Notes under the pieces: generated by a model | Seen by the model: only the letters and a program-made list of their open reading frames with translations | Databases searched by the model: none | Told to the model about the DNA's origin: nothing | Part shown: positions 48,947 to 58,538 of the stretch, piece by piece | Layout of the letters: each line of letters starts with the position of its first letter | How positions within the stretch are numbered: the stretch's first letter is position 1 | Program-made: the position numbers and the translations under genes | From: Sipunculus nudus | Lineage: Eukaryota > Annelida > Sipuncula > Golfingiida > Sipunculidae | Direction: 5' to 3' | NCBI GenBank assembly: GCA_026874595.1 | Contig: JAPPUL010000078.1 | Location: 265,729-329,728 of the forward strand | DNA: 64,000 nucleotides

Positions 48947-49072
48947 AGCTTTCAAAAAAAACAATCACAAATATTTTCTATACCTATAACTTACTTGACA
49001 ATGATATAAAATTCTTTTAACTTCAAGCCTTAAAGAAATCCAATAAAGACTAAGTTAGGTTATAAGTTCAAA

Positions 49073-50449
49073 GTGATAGTAGTACAAAAATACGGTGGCA
49101 CGTCGCTTGGCACTCATGATAAGCTTTTGCAAGTTGCATCGATTATTAAAAAAAGTACACAAAGTTATAATACAATAGTTGTAGTATCCGCTATGAGCAG
49201 CACGACAAAAGCACATGGCGTTACAAGTAGGTTGTTAAAGATTGCAGCACTTGCTATAAGGCAGATGGATTATAAGGAGCTTTTTTTAGAGCTTAAAGAG
49301 TTTCATATTAATATAGTCTCAAAATGCCTTAAAAAAAAGGCTACATACGATGAAGCAACTTCTTTTATAGATGAATTATTTGTACGGCTTGAGCAGTTTT
49401 TCGAGGCACTAACAATAATAAGAGAACTATCACCCTTGTCCTCCGATCGAGTATTACGTGTTGGGGAGAAGCTTTCAGCAATGATATTATCTCAGATATT
49501 AAAAGAGCTTGAACTTGATGCTTTATATGTAGATTTATCGAATATAGCACCCAAGAATTTCTCATATCCAAACAAAGCCTTTTATAAAGGACTTGAAGAT
49601 AATCTAAAACAAGAACTTGAGAAGTTAATAAAACTTAATAAAGTGCCTGTGCTAACAGGCTTTATCGGAGAGATACCTGGCGGGATTATGAAAAGTGTTG
49701 GGCGTGGCTATACCGACTATACAAGCTCAATAACTGCAAGCGTTATGAAAGCTACTGAACTACAAATTTGGAAAGAGGTAGATGGTATATTTAGTGCAGA
49801 CCCAAAATTAGTAAAAGAAGCCTCCATTCTTCCCTTTGTAACGACAGCTGAGGCTGCTGAGTTAAGCTATTTTGGCTCTGAGGTTATACATCCTTTCACT
49901 ATGGAGAGAGTTAGCAAAGATGGAATAGCCGTAAGAATTAAAAACACACTAAAGCCTCAAGCAGAGGGGACACTAATAACAGACAAAGAAGTAAAAGATG
50001 ACAAAATAGTAAAAAGCATAACAACAAAAAGAAATATTACAATATTGACTATAAGGTCAAACAGGATGCTTTTGGCATATGGTTTTATGGCAAAGATATT
50101 TCGTATATTCGAAGAGCATGGAGTTGTAATAGATTTAATCTCAACATCTGAGGTAAGCGTTTCTTTAACTATTGCCAAGCTAACTAATCTTGATATTATA
50201 CATGATGAACTTAAAAAGATAGGTGAAATTACTATAAACACAAACCGGACTATACTTAGTGTGGTGGGACAAAAGATGAGAGAGACGATAGGAGTTGCGG
50301 GGCGACTTTTTAGCTGTCTTTCTGCAAACGGTATAAACATTGAGATGATATCACAAGGCTCCTCCGAGATTAACATATCATGCGTGATAAAAGATGAGGA
50401 TGCTAATAAAGCAGTACAAAGCATACATAAGCATTTTATAAAGCAATAG
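49073..50449 (+). CDS. lysC: Aspartate kinase
   Basis: Aspartokinase phosphorylates aspartate for Lys, Thr and Met synthesis. The 458-residue protein is of the longer type. It has VVQKYGGTSLGTHDKL (start signature KxGGTS), TIVVVSAMSSTTKA, VLTGFIGEIPGGIMKSVGRG, GYTDYTSS, EVDGIFSADPKLV (substrate) and SYFGSEVIHPFTM. Two ACT domains follow (about 310-455) with ILTIRSNRML and VVGQKMRETIGVAGRLFSCL, implying feedback control by an amino acid. It starts at GTG with only weak upstream complementarity. The last codons are duplicated downstream in non-coding form. Confidence 0.93.
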   Translation: MIVVQKYGGTSLGTHDKLLQVASIIKKSTQSYNTIVVVSAMSSTTKAHGVTSRLLKIAALAIRQMDYKELFLELKEFHINIVSKCLKKKATYDEATSFIDELFVRLEQFFEALTIIRELSPLSSDRVLRVGEKLSAMILSQILKELELDALYVDLSNIAPKNFSYPNKAFYKGLEDNLKQELEKLIKLNKVPVLTGFIGEIPGGIMKSVGRGYTDYTSSITASVMKATELQIWKEVDGIFSADPKLVKEASILPFVTTAEAAELSYFGSEVIHPFTMERVSKDGIAVRIKNTLKPQAEGTLITDKEVKDDKIVKSITTKRNITILTIRSNRMLLAYGFMAKIFRIFEEHGVVIDLISTSEVSVSLTIAKLTNLDIIHDELKKIGEITINTNRTILSVVGQKMRETIGVAGRLFSCLSANGINIEMISQGSSEINISCVIKDEDANKAVQSIHKHFIKQ

Positions 50450-50773
50450 CGTTAAAATAATATAAGAAAATAGAACTTTCTTTATAGTAGTTATATAGCA
50501 ATATAAGCTATTATATAGCTGGATGTAAGCATATAGGACTTAGGTTTTTTACTTTACTAAAATAGTTGTAAGGCATGCGTGATAAAAGATGAGGATGCTA
50601 ATAAAGCACTACAAAGCATACACAATCATTTTATAAAGCTTAAGTAATAGCGTCTAAATAATATTAAGAAAATAGAACTCTCTTTATAATAGTTATATAA
50701 CATATATTAACTATTTTATGCATGGATGTAAGCATATGGAACTTAGGGTTTTTTACTTTACTAAAATAGTTGC
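50391..50773. repeat. About 185-bp duplication of the lysC 3' end and spacer
   Basis: TGCGTGATAAAAGATGAGG and the following lysC codons, stop and AT-rich spacer (50391 on) are repeated from 50576 with an offset of about 185 bp, with scattered substitutions. The second copy carries a decayed lysC tail with no start. It occupies most of the 397-bp gap before the carD start. Here the downstream gene is on the same strand, unlike the other long duplications. Confidence 0.92.
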
Positions 50774-50846
50774 AAGTCGATAAATTAGGTGTTGTAGAAT
50801 ATAAGTAGAATATAAATAGTAAAGTAAATTGTATAGGGGAGTTAAG

Positions 50847-51407
50847 ATGTTTAAGGAAGGTGATATTGTAGTATATCCTATGCATGGAGTTGGTACAATA
50901 GTAAAAGTTGAAGAGAAAGAGGTGCTAAATAAAAAGCAACCTTACTACTTTATAAAGTTAAATGAAAGCCTTATGACCGTAATGATCCCAGTAAGCCAAT
51001 CGGAAAAAGCAAGGCTTAGAAAACTACTGCCCAATGAATCATTTTACAAGATTAAAGATATTTTACAAAGCCCTCCGGAGGGTATAAAGCTTGATTGGAA
51101 GACACGTTATACTAATAATCAGCATAAAGTAAGAGAAGGGTCTATAAAGGTTTTAGCTGAAGTTGTTAGGGACCTTTATAATCGAAATAACATAAAAGAG
51201 CTTAGTCGAGGCGAAAAGAAGATTTATGACAGCGCGTTTCAGCTTCTTACAGACGAACTTAGCTATACTGACAATCTAGACAAAGACACTGTAGGCAAAG
51301 AGATTTTAAAACTTCTTGCAATGGAGAATGAAAATCAAAAACTAAGTTCAAGAGTAGCTCAAAGGCTTAAGAGTAACTCACAAAATAGTACCAAAGCCAC
51401 AACTTAA
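50847..51407 (+). CDS. CarD/CdnL-family transcription regulator
   Basis: The protein of about 186 residues begins MFKEGDIVVYPMHGVGTIVK, the RNA-polymerase-interacting Tudor-like domain of CarD/TRCF. A helical C-terminal domain follows with a basic patch (LAEVVRDLYNRNN, LSRGEKKIYDSAFQLLTDE). CarD proteins bind the RNA polymerase beta subunit and stabilise open complexes. A TTG six codons upstream is open, but GGGGAG is five bases before the ATG at 50847, so that start is used. Its stop abuts the nth ATG. It is therefore in an operon with nth. Confidence 0.9.
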   Translation: MFKEGDIVVYPMHGVGTIVKVEEKEVLNKKQPYYFIKLNESLMTVMIPVSQSEKARLRKLLPNESFYKIKDILQSPPEGIKLDWKTRYTNNQHKVREGSIKVLAEVVRDLYNRNNIKELSRGEKKIYDSAFQLLTDELSYTDNLDKDTVGKEILKLLAMENENQKLSSRVAQRLKSNSQNSTKATT

Positions 51408-52058
51408 ATGAGCGATCAGGACATACACAAAATAGTCACAATCCTTAAAGAAGAGATTAAAAAGTTCAAAACCCCAATAGTAACAGAATATGCAAAGAAC
51501 AAGAGTATTAAACCCTTTCATATTCTAATATCAACAATCCTAAGCCTGCGTACTAAAGACATAACAACTCATGAAGCCTCAAAACGACTATTTAAAATCG
51601 CAAATGATGTTAACAGTATGCTTAAGTTAAGTGAAAAAGAGATTGAGAAAGTAATTTATCCCGTTGGCTTTTATCGCGTCAAAGCTAAAAATATTAAAGA
51701 GGTATGTAATATATTAAAGCATAAATATTCCGGGGTCGTACCATCTGATCTTGAACAATTATTAGCATTGCCCGGAGTTGGTCGCAAAACCGCCAATCTC
51801 GTTTTAACTCTTGGTTATGGTAAACCAGGAATTTGTGTAGACGTACACGTTCACAGAATTATGAATAGGCTCGGTTATGTTAAAACTAAAGATCCGTTAG
51901 AAACTGAGATGCGCCTTAGGAACAAGCTACCAAAGGAATATTGGATAGATATTAACACTTTACTTGTTGCATACGGGCAAAATCATTGCAAACCTATAAA
52001 GCCTCTTTGTAGCTCATGTAAAATACAAGATCTGTGCCACAAGGTAGACGTTACCTAA
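51408..52058 (+). CDS. nth: Endonuclease III
   Basis: Nth is a DNA glycosylase/AP lyase for oxidised pyrimidines. The 216-residue protein has the helix-hairpin-helix LPGVGRKTANLVL with the catalytic Lys. CVDVHVHRIMNRLG carries the catalytic Asp. The 4Fe-4S loop HCKPIKPLCSSCKIQDLC has the C-x6-C-x2-C-x5-C spacing. The ATG begins right after the carD stop codon, so its ribosome site lies within carD. Convergent with rpmA, with a weak hairpin between them. Confidence 0.95.
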   Translation: MSDQDIHKIVTILKEEIKKFKTPIVTEYAKNKSIKPFHILISTILSLRTKDITTHEASKRLFKIANDVNSMLKLSEKEIEKVIYPVGFYRVKAKNIKEVCNILKHKYSGVVPSDLEQLLALPGVGRKTANLVLTLGYGKPGICVDVHVHRIMNRLGYVKTKDPLETEMRLRNKLPKEYWIDINTLLVAYGQNHCKPIKPLCSSCKIQDLCHKVDVT

Positions 52059-52063
52059 GTGTG

Positions 52064-52100
52064 TTAAAGCTTCGGTTTTTATATATGATAAAAGCTTTTT
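52064..52100. terminator. Possible terminator between nth and rpmA
   Basis: AAAGCTT at 52066-52072 can pair with AAGCTTT at 52091-52097 across an 18-nt loop, followed by a few T. It is weak but is the only hairpin in the convergent gap. Confidence 0.3.
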
Positions 52101-52126
52101 ATAAATGATAAATTAGGGTAGGTTTT

Positions 52127-52390
52127 CTAAACCGGCGTTACGCTTATTCGACGCCTTGTTTTCTTATAACTCTTGTATTTTTCAAACGACACCTTCCCTG
52201 AAACCTTAGCATATAAAGTATCATCCCGTCCTCGACCAACATTAACACCAGCTGAAAAACGAGTCCCCCGTTGTCTAACTAATATACTCCCCCCAGATAC
52301 AAGCTCCCCTGCAAAACGTTTTACTCCAAGCCTTTGTGAATGACTATCTCTACCATTACGTGAACTCCCTCCTCCCTTCTTATGTGCCAT
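52127..52390 (-). CDS. rpmA: 50S ribosomal protein L27
   Basis: The 87-residue protein starts [20 protein letters not shown] and continues [22 protein letters not shown]. This is L27 without the N-terminal cleaved extension of Firmicutes, which supports a non-Firmicute origin. L27 sits near the peptidyl-transferase centre. AGGAG is before the ATG. It lies 84 bp downstream of rplU on the same strand, the usual pair. Confidence 0.97.
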   Translation of the reverse strand: MAHKKGGGSSRNGRDSHSQRLGVKRFAGELVSGGSILVRQRGTRFSAGVNVGRGRDDTLYAKVSGKVSFEKYKSYKKTRRRISVTPV

Positions 52391-52474
52391 TATTATCTCT
52401 CCTGCTTATATTAACTTCTTTAACTTTCTTCTATAACAAACACTAACAAACACAGCAAAAGCTAACTTTTAAAG

Positions 52475-52813
52475 CTAACTCGCCTCTTTTAAAGCTATTT
52501 GTGATATCTCAATCTCTGTGTACTTTTGCCTATGCCCTTGCTTTTTATGGTAATCCTTTCTTCGTTTGAATTTATAAACTATTACTTTTTTATCTTTCAA
52601 AAGTGGACTCGTAACCTTAGCGCTAATCTCAACTCCCAAAATGTAAGGAGTCCCAACTAGAGCTTTCTTGCCAGCCTCACCTCCACAAAATAATACCTTG
52701 TCTATAACACACTCATCCCCTTCTTTCGTCTCGTCCCCAAGATATGGTATAGCTATTTTCGTGCCCTCTTTAATTTTAAACTGTTTACCTTGAAGCTCTA
52801 CTATCGCGTACAT
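52475..52813 (-). CDS. rplU: 50S ribosomal protein L21
   Basis: The 112-residue protein begins MYAIVELQGKQFKIKEGTKI and has VIVYKFKRRKDYHKKQGHRQ, the signature of L21, which binds 23S rRNA. The length is slightly above the usual 103-104 residues, with a short C-terminal extension (ISQIALKEAS). It leads the rplU-rpmA pair. No recognised leader structure was found upstream. Confidence 0.97.
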   Translation of the reverse strand: MYAIVELQGKQFKIKEGTKIAIPYLGDETKEGDECVIDKVLFCGGEAGKKALVGTPYILGVEISAKVTSPLLKDKKVIVYKFKRRKDYHKKQGHRQKYTEIEISQIALKEAS

Positions 52814-52977
52814 CTTATCTAAACCCTATATCATTAATATTATATACTAAATTAAACCCTGCAATTTTGAAAGCTAAATATAATATTATCTTTCTTATTT
52901 TCAAAGCCTTTATTATAAATTATTCTATTATCCTAATAAATTATTAAATCCCTTTATAAAACACATATTTTAACAAC

Positions 52978-53003
52978 AAAAAGATTAGATAAAAAGATTA
53001 GAT
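52978..53003. repeat. 13-bp direct repeat in the DUF445 leader
   Basis: AAAAAGATTAGAT occurs twice head to tail, immediately before the AAGGAAGAGG ribosome-binding region of the DUF445 gene. Confidence 0.85.
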
Positions 53004-53027
53004 AAAAGGAAGAGGAAAGAAACTTAT

Positions 53028-54596
53028 ATGAATATCTTAGAATTTGTAATACCACCTTTAGTCGGCGCTTTAATAGGGTATTTAACAAACTATATTGCCA
53101 TCAAAATGCTTTTTAAACCTAATAACCCTAAATACATTGCAAGATTTAAAATACCTTTAACCCCGGGTATAATACCTAAACACAGAAACGAATTTGCTTT
53201 AAGTATTGCTGCTTTAGTCAGTAACAAGCTTCTTACCCCTAAAACTATTAAAGATAAAATAGCTTCTCCTAAATTCTTAGATACATTGACCTCTATTATA
53301 CAAAGTAAAATAAAATCCCTGCTAAACTATAATATCAAAACCATTATAAGCTTAATCCCTAAAAACTTAGAACCTACTTTCAACAAAGCTCTTTCCAACA
53401 TTAAACATATTCTTAAACAAAAATATAAGGCATTTTTACATAGTCAAAGATTTGATGCCATTATAAGCTTACTCCTTTCTAATATAGTCGAAACTATTTC
53501 AAACAAAAAACTAAGCGACATTATATCTGATCATAACATAAACTATTTTATAGACGACGTTTTAAACCCTTTAATCATTAAGGAATTAGACTCCCAAAAT
53601 GCTAATACCTTTATTAAAGATAAAATAAAAGATATTGCAAATAGCAACAAAGAATTAAATACCGTAATCCCTACCCCTTTAGTTAATGTATTAAAGGCTA
53701 AGATAATTCAAAACTTACCAAACATTATAAACAAAGCACAACAAACAGTTTTTGAACTAAAGTTAGATATTCAGCTATTTAACATCTTACGAGAGATGAT
53801 TTTGGACTACGTTCAAAATTCAAGCGTCTTTATACAGTTTTTCTCTTCTGTACTCCTTATTGAGGACTTTATAGACGAAAGCTTACACCCGCTTGTTAGA
53901 GAGTTTATATATAAAGGATTTGACAGCTTGCGGGAAGAGCAAAAACAAGCTGAGATTGCATCCAAAATAGATGAGCAGATTAATGAGATACTAAAAACGA
54001 AAATAAATGAGATAGGCTTTGATAAAGAAAGCGTTTTAAATGACGTAACAGCCCATATTCTAAATTACATGAAAAACGAGAGTGTTTTAAAGGGACTTTC
54101 CGGCTTTATAAAATCGTCGCTTAAAAGCATAAAAGAAAACAAAATAAATGATATACTAGGAGCAAATACCAAAGAGCTTTTTAAAGAAAAGCTTACAAAT
54201 ACTATAATAAATGCATTAAGAGAGGAGCACACTTTTAATATGACAACTTTGAAAGCAAACGAAGCTATAGATAACTTTATATATCATAAAGAGATAGGAC
54301 CGCTTAAAGACATTTTTAATATTGACTATGCTGCAAATAACAAAATATCTAAAACACTTGCCAATAAGCTAATAGAGCTAACAGAACAAAACCTAGAGGG
54401 TATGCTTTTACAGCTTAATATAAAGAGTTTAATAAAAGATAAAATAAATGCCTTTCCACTTCAGCGCGTTGAGGACATAATGCTTATGATAGTAAAACGA
54501 CATCTTAGGTGGATAAACATATTCGGAGCACTGCTTGGCGCAACTATAGGAGCTTTACAAGTTATTTATATGATATTAAGAAAGATGTACGGCTAG
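53028..54596 (+). CDS. DUF445 membrane-associated protein
   Basis: The 522-residue protein has an N-terminal transmembrane segment with the DUF445 signature (VIPPLVGALIGYLTNYIAIK, MLFKP, LTPGIIPKHRNEFA). A long helical soluble region follows. A C-terminal membrane helix with IFGALLGATIGALQVIYMIL mirrors the N-terminal GALIG motif. DUF445 proteins are widespread and of unknown function, probably anchored by both ends with the middle outside. Family members are usually 400-500 residues. The stop codon is within the first of six 86-bp repeats. Confidence 0.85.
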   Translation: MNILEFVIPPLVGALIGYLTNYIAIKMLFKPNNPKYIARFKIPLTPGIIPKHRNEFALSIAALVSNKLLTPKTIKDKIASPKFLDTLTSIIQSKIKSLLNYNIKTIISLIPKNLEPTFNKALSNIKHILKQKYKAFLHSQRFDAIISLLLSNIVETISNKKLSDIISDHNINYFIDDVLNPLIIKELDSQNANTFIKDKIKDIANSNKELNTVIPTPLVNVLKAKIIQNLPNIINKAQQTVFELKLDIQLFNILREMILDYVQNSSVFIQFFSSVLLIEDFIDESLHPLVREFIYKGFDSLREEQKQAEIASKIDEQINEILKTKINEIGFDKESVLNDVTAHILNYMKNESVLKGLSGFIKSSLKSIKENKINDILGANTKELFKEKLTNTIINALREEHTFNMTTLKANEAIDNFIYHKEIGPLKDIFNIDYAANNKISKTLANKLIELTEQNLEGMLLQLNIKSLIKDKINAFPLQRVEDIMLMIVKRHLRWINIFGALLGATIGALQVIYMILRKMYG

Positions 54597-55096
54597 CTAA
54601 ACTAATTAAATACGAGTTATACTTACCAGTACCCGCCAACCCGACCATGCAAACCACGAAACTTACAAAGATGTACGGCTAGCTAAACTAATTAAATACG
54701 AGTTATACTTACCAGTACCCGCCAACCCGACCATGTAATCCGCGAAACTTACAAAGATGTACGGCTAGCTAAACTAATTAAATACGAGTTATACTTACCA
54801 GTACCCGCCAACCCGACCATGCAAACCACGAAACTTACAAAGATGTACGGCTAGCTAAACTAATTAAATACGAGTTATACTTACCAGTACCCGCCAACCC
54901 GACCATGTAATCCGCGAAACTTACAAAGATGTACGGCTAGCTAAACTAATTAAATACGAGTTATACTTACCAGTACCCGCCAACCCTGCCATGCAATCCG
55001 CGAAACTTACAAAGATGTACGGCTAGCTAAACTAATTAAATACGAGTTATACTTACCAGTACCCGCCAACCCGACCATGTAATCCGCGAAACTTAC
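54581..55096. repeat. 86-bp tandem repeat x6 spanning the DUF445/M23 convergent junction
   Basis: AAAGATGTACGGCTAG starts units at 54581, 54667, 54753, 54839, 54925 and 55011, exactly 86 bp apart. Each unit carries the last codons and stop of the DUF445 gene and, reversed, the last codons and stop of the M23 gene. Copy 1 is the real DUF445 end and copy 6 the real M23 end. Copies 1 and 3 end ATGCAAACCACG, copies 2, 4 and 6 end ATGTAATCCGCG, and copy 5 is mixed. This shows a 172-bp dimer was duplicated. The 456-bp gap holds nothing else. Confidence 0.98.
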
Positions 55097-56243
55097 GTAA
55101 AACGCGTTGAGGTTTATTGTTTTTTCTAATCTCAAAGTGCAAATGCGGACCAGTAGAAACACCGGTGCTGCCTACCTTGCCAATTATTTGTTTGGCGCTA
55201 ACTCTTCTACCTCTTCTCGTTAGAATTCTAGAAAGATGTCCATAATAAGTTGTAACCCCCTTCCCATGCGAGAGAATAACTAGCTTACCATAAGCACCCT
55301 TCCATCCAGCAAATATAACTTTACCAGCTCGAGCAGCACGTACAGGAGAGCCACGACGAGCCTTAATATCAAGTCCTGTATGAAGTTTATACTTTTTATA
55401 AACTGGATGTAAACGTACTCCATAAGTCGATGAGATTACTCCACTAACAGGCCTTGCAAATATATCTTTGAGTAGTCTAAGATGACTCTCAGCAGGCAAT
55501 TTAGCACCAGGTATAAAAAGACGCTCTCCCATAGTAATTGATAATTTGTTAAGGGCATTTATATAAATAATATCACTAAGGCGAACATCGTACTTTTTAG
55601 ATATCTTATCAAGGCTATCTCCTTTTTTAACAGTATGCAAAATACCTTTAATACTTGGGATAACAAGTATAGCACCAATAGATAGATAACGCATTCCCTG
55701 AATCTTGTTAAATGAGATTAAAGTATCAATATTGCTATTAAACTTTTTGGCAATAGAAATTAAGTTATCACCTTTTTTTATAGTATAAGTTTGGAACTCC
55801 ATATTGTTGTAGTAGCCATCATACTCAACAATTAAGGAGTTTTGGTCAAGTAAGAAAGTATCCTCATCGCTGTCATTAAAATCAAGGTTCAAAAAGGCAT
55901 AAAGGAAATTTACATAATTACTATTTTTCTTGTCTTTAGACTTAGATAATTTAGTTGACAAATCTTTAATATAAGGCTCAGACAGACTCTTATTATTACC
56001 GTACTTCTTATTCAAGTTGCTATTTTGTTTAGTATCATTAGAATTGTCATTAAAAATAGTTGAATTATCCTTTGTAGCTAAGGTGTTACTTGTAGCTAAG
56101 GCGTTACTACTAAATACACTTTGCTCCTGTTTAATATTTTCATTCTTTGGACTTGAGCCCAAAGGACTAATAAGGCTTAGTACAAAAGAAAGGATAACAG
56201 ATGCTAAAACGATTATGAAAATAACTTTTTTATTTAAAACCAT
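55053..56243 (-). CDS. LysM and M23 peptidase domain protein
   Basis: The 396-residue envelope protein has an N-terminal membrane anchor (VIFIIVLASVILSFVLSLI) and a low-complexity Asn/Ser linker. Two LysM domains (about 155-200 YTIKKGDNLISIAKKFNSNI, and about 206-250 HTVKKGDSLDKISKKYDVRL) follow. A C-terminal M23 domain has HTGLDIKARRGSPVRAARAG, YGHLSRIL and GPHLHFEIRKNN with the zinc ligands. All ligands are present, so it is likely an active DD- or LD-type endopeptidase or, if it pairs with division proteins, an activator such as NlpD/EnvC. The last 15 residues sit in the tandem array. Confidence 0.93.
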   Translation of the reverse strand: MVLNKKVIFIIVLASVILSFVLSLISPLGSSPKNENIKQEQSVFSSNALATSNTLATKDNSTIFNDNSNDTKQNSNLNKKYGNNKSLSEPYIKDLSTKLSKSKDKKNSNYVNFLYAFLNLDFNDSDEDTFLLDQNSLIVEYDGYYNNMEFQTYTIKKGDNLISIAKKFNSNIDTLISFNKIQGMRYLSIGAILVIPSIKGILHTVKKGDSLDKISKKYDVRLSDIIYINALNKLSITMGERLFIPGAKLPAESHLRLLKDIFARPVSGVISSTYGVRLHPVYKKYKLHTGLDIKARRGSPVRAARAGKVIFAGWKGAYGKLVILSHGKGVTTYYGHLSRILTRRGRRVSAKQIIGKVGSTGVSTGPHLHFEIRKNNKPQRVLRKFRGLHGRVGGYW

Positions 56244-56600
56244 AAATTATAAACCTTTACAAAAAAACGCCTTAAATTAAGTATTCAAAAAACAAAATAT
56301 GAGATTAAAAACAAACTATAAAACAGTGTTTAAACTATCATACTTAAGAATCCAACAAGAGAAAGGTCGGCTCAAAGAAATAATATATAAAGCTAATAAG
56401 GGTTAAATCGACATGATAAATTGACTTTTTGAACTAAAAAGCTAAACTTATATCCACACTAAATATAGTATTTAATATTTATAATGTTACTTAGGCTTAG
56501 TTCCTAAAAACTAAAATAAAATAAAAAAAACATAACCTTATAAGCTAAAATAAAGTAGCTTTATTTTAAAAAACTACTTTAATAAACTAAATAAGATAGG
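56244..56600. other. AT-rich intergenic region
   Basis: This 357-bp gap lies between the divergently oriented M23 gene and the large unknown gene, so it should hold both promoters. It is low in complexity. The only structure seen is a 7-bp inverted repeat, AAAGTAG at 56552 and CTACTTT at 56574, close to the start of the plus-strand gene. No RNA gene or riboswitch was recognised. Confidence 0.5.
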
Positions 56601-58331
56601 GTGAAAAAATCAAGTGTATTAGGAAGCTGTATGTCCCACGATGATTTTGATAACATGCACAAAAGGCTTGGTGCAAATAAATTAAATGAAGAAGAACAAA
56701 AGAAGCTTCTAGAAAAATTTAAAAAGCACGGAGGGGTTATAAAAACACCGAAAAAAGGAAATATTAGGATACCGCTAAAGAGGAGCAAGTGGGATAAGGA
56801 AAGCTTTGAAAAGGCAAAAGCTTTAAAAGACAGATCAAAAATACAAAGGTCAAAAGAATCTATTAGAAGTGAGGATAAAGCTGAATGGCTAATTAAAAAA
56901 GAGCAGGGAATAAATGATTATGTAGAAATTGTAAAAGGGAAAAGACGTCCATTTTTTGAGAGATTAACATTAAACATAAACACCTACCTATCAGGACTCA
57001 CGAACCTAACAGGACGACGGTATAAAAGGGAATTCATAAAAAAACTGACGAATAATCTAGAAAATAATCTAATAAACCTTTCGATGTTATGTAAGCGAGT
57101 TAGCCAACCAGCGGATGTTGCTCTTGAAGAGTCTATACGATTAGGGTTTTCAAATGATGAATACGGATACGAGTTATTAAAGCTTGGAGAAAAAGTTTAC
57201 AAGTCAGGTGATTTTGCAAATTTAAGACAGATATTATTAAATCATAAAGGAGACCTGGATAAAGATATTATAGGTGATACGTTAAGCATAATATATAAGA
57301 GGATACACCTATACAGACCCCATAGAGTATTACTTGAGAGTATCCTACAAAAGGCTTGTGCTTTATACCTAAAAAAGGAAAAGGATAAAGATTTAGAGAA
57401 ACTAAGTGAAATGCTCAAGACAATACTAAATAATATATTCAGCACCTATTTATTGATGCTACACTATTGCCATTGTAAGACAATAAATATGAATATAGAA
57501 ATAGAATCTTATGATAAGTTAAACCAAACATTAAACATACCAGAAGAAAAAACAATAGATTATATAATAAATAACACTATAATAGAACGTGAGGAACTTG
57601 CGGATGTTATGGAGACAGACAACAAAAACCTCTCAGAAGTTCTTGAAGATATTAAAGGTAACGATGATACTGATTTTGAGCTTTCGGATGAGTTAAAAGC
57701 AGGAAGGGAGTGGATAGAAAGTTTATCGTACGACAAGGCAGGTGAAGCAAATCCAAGGTCTCTAACAAATTATATAAATTCAAACGACAAATTATATAAG
57801 ATATACGTTATATTACATGAGTTTGACAAAGAGTTTTCATTTATCTTAACGTCAAATAAGATAAAATTTACAATAGACTGGGATAGCGGGCAAAGAATAG
57901 ACTATAAGCATGAATTAAATGATATATATATAGAGTTTGCGCGTGTACATGATAGTCTAAAGGAGTATGCAACTTTAGTAAAGTATATAAATGAGTTAGA
58001 ACTTGGATCAACAGGAGGGCCGCCCGACAAATTACATAAGCTTGGGCTTGAACGTATTAGCAAAAGCCAAAAGGTAAGAGAACTTGTAATGGGAGTGTCT
58101 TATAAGTTAAGCGAGATAACAAATAACATATTAAGCCATAAGGAAAGCATTCAAGGAAAAGATGAGCGCCTTAGTTTTGACAATAGTTTAGATGGCCGAA
58201 AGAAGTTAACAAATAAAACCCCAGTTGAGGCGATAGAGCAATGTAGAAATTATATGGAATATTTAACATACCTGCTAGAATATGGGGAATTGAAAGGGAG
58301 CGGAGTAGCCTTAAAAGAGAGTTGGCAATAG
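56601..58331 (+). CDS. Large hypothetical protein, helical
   Basis: No known family is recognised. The 576-residue protein (from a GTG at 56601) is basic in its first 130 residues and acidic in the middle (about 330-380, VLEDIKGNDDTDFELSDELK). It is mainly alpha-helical throughout, with no signal peptide or membrane segment. Pieces such as RPFFERLTLNINTYLSGLTN, RIHLYRPHRVLLESILQKAC and PVEAIEQCRNYMEYLTYLLE suggest a packed helical cytosolic protein. AGGAAG lies before an ATG at 56631 (MSHDDFDNMHKRLG), a better-supported start than the GTG. Divergent from the M23 gene and followed by sucC on the same strand. No function is proposed. Confidence 0.7.
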   Translation: MKKSSVLGSCMSHDDFDNMHKRLGANKLNEEEQKKLLEKFKKHGGVIKTPKKGNIRIPLKRSKWDKESFEKAKALKDRSKIQRSKESIRSEDKAEWLIKKEQGINDYVEIVKGKRRPFFERLTLNINTYLSGLTNLTGRRYKREFIKKLTNNLENNLINLSMLCKRVSQPADVALEESIRLGFSNDEYGYELLKLGEKVYKSGDFANLRQILLNHKGDLDKDIIGDTLSIIYKRIHLYRPHRVLLESILQKACALYLKKEKDKDLEKLSEMLKTILNNIFSTYLLMLHYCHCKTINMNIEIESYDKLNQTLNIPEEKTIDYIINNTIIEREELADVMETDNKNLSEVLEDIKGNDDTDFELSDELKAGREWIESLSYDKAGEANPRSLTNYINSNDKLYKIYVILHEFDKEFSFILTSNKIKFTIDWDSGQRIDYKHELNDIYIEFARVHDSLKEYATLVKYINELELGSTGGPPDKLHKLGLERISKSQKVRELVMGVSYKLSEITNNILSHKESIQGKDERLSFDNSLDGRKKLTNKTPVEAIEQCRNYMEYLTYLLEYGELKGSGVALKESWQ

Positions 58332-58428
58332 GCTATATTGCACTAATAAAGCTCTCCATATCTGAATAACTAACTAAAACAATGTAAACCTAGAAAAAGC
58401 TGCAAATAAAGCCCTCATAAACTGAATA

Positions 58429-58452
58429 GAATTAAAGAATTAAAGAATTGAA
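58429..58452. repeat. 8-bp triplet repeat in the sucC leader
   Basis: GAATTAAA, GAATTAAA and GAATTGAA follow each other directly, about 90 bp upstream of the sucC start. Confidence 0.7.
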
Positions 58453-58538
58453 AAAATATAAATAAAAGCTTGTAGATTAAAAATTAATATAGTTATATTT
58501 AGACTTTGAATTTATGGATAAATTGCGAGGGCAAGCAA

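Noticed and set aside
54581-55096. CRISPR or integron attC-like array
   Set aside because: Units are contiguous 86-bp copies of gene ends without spacers, integrase or cassette genes.
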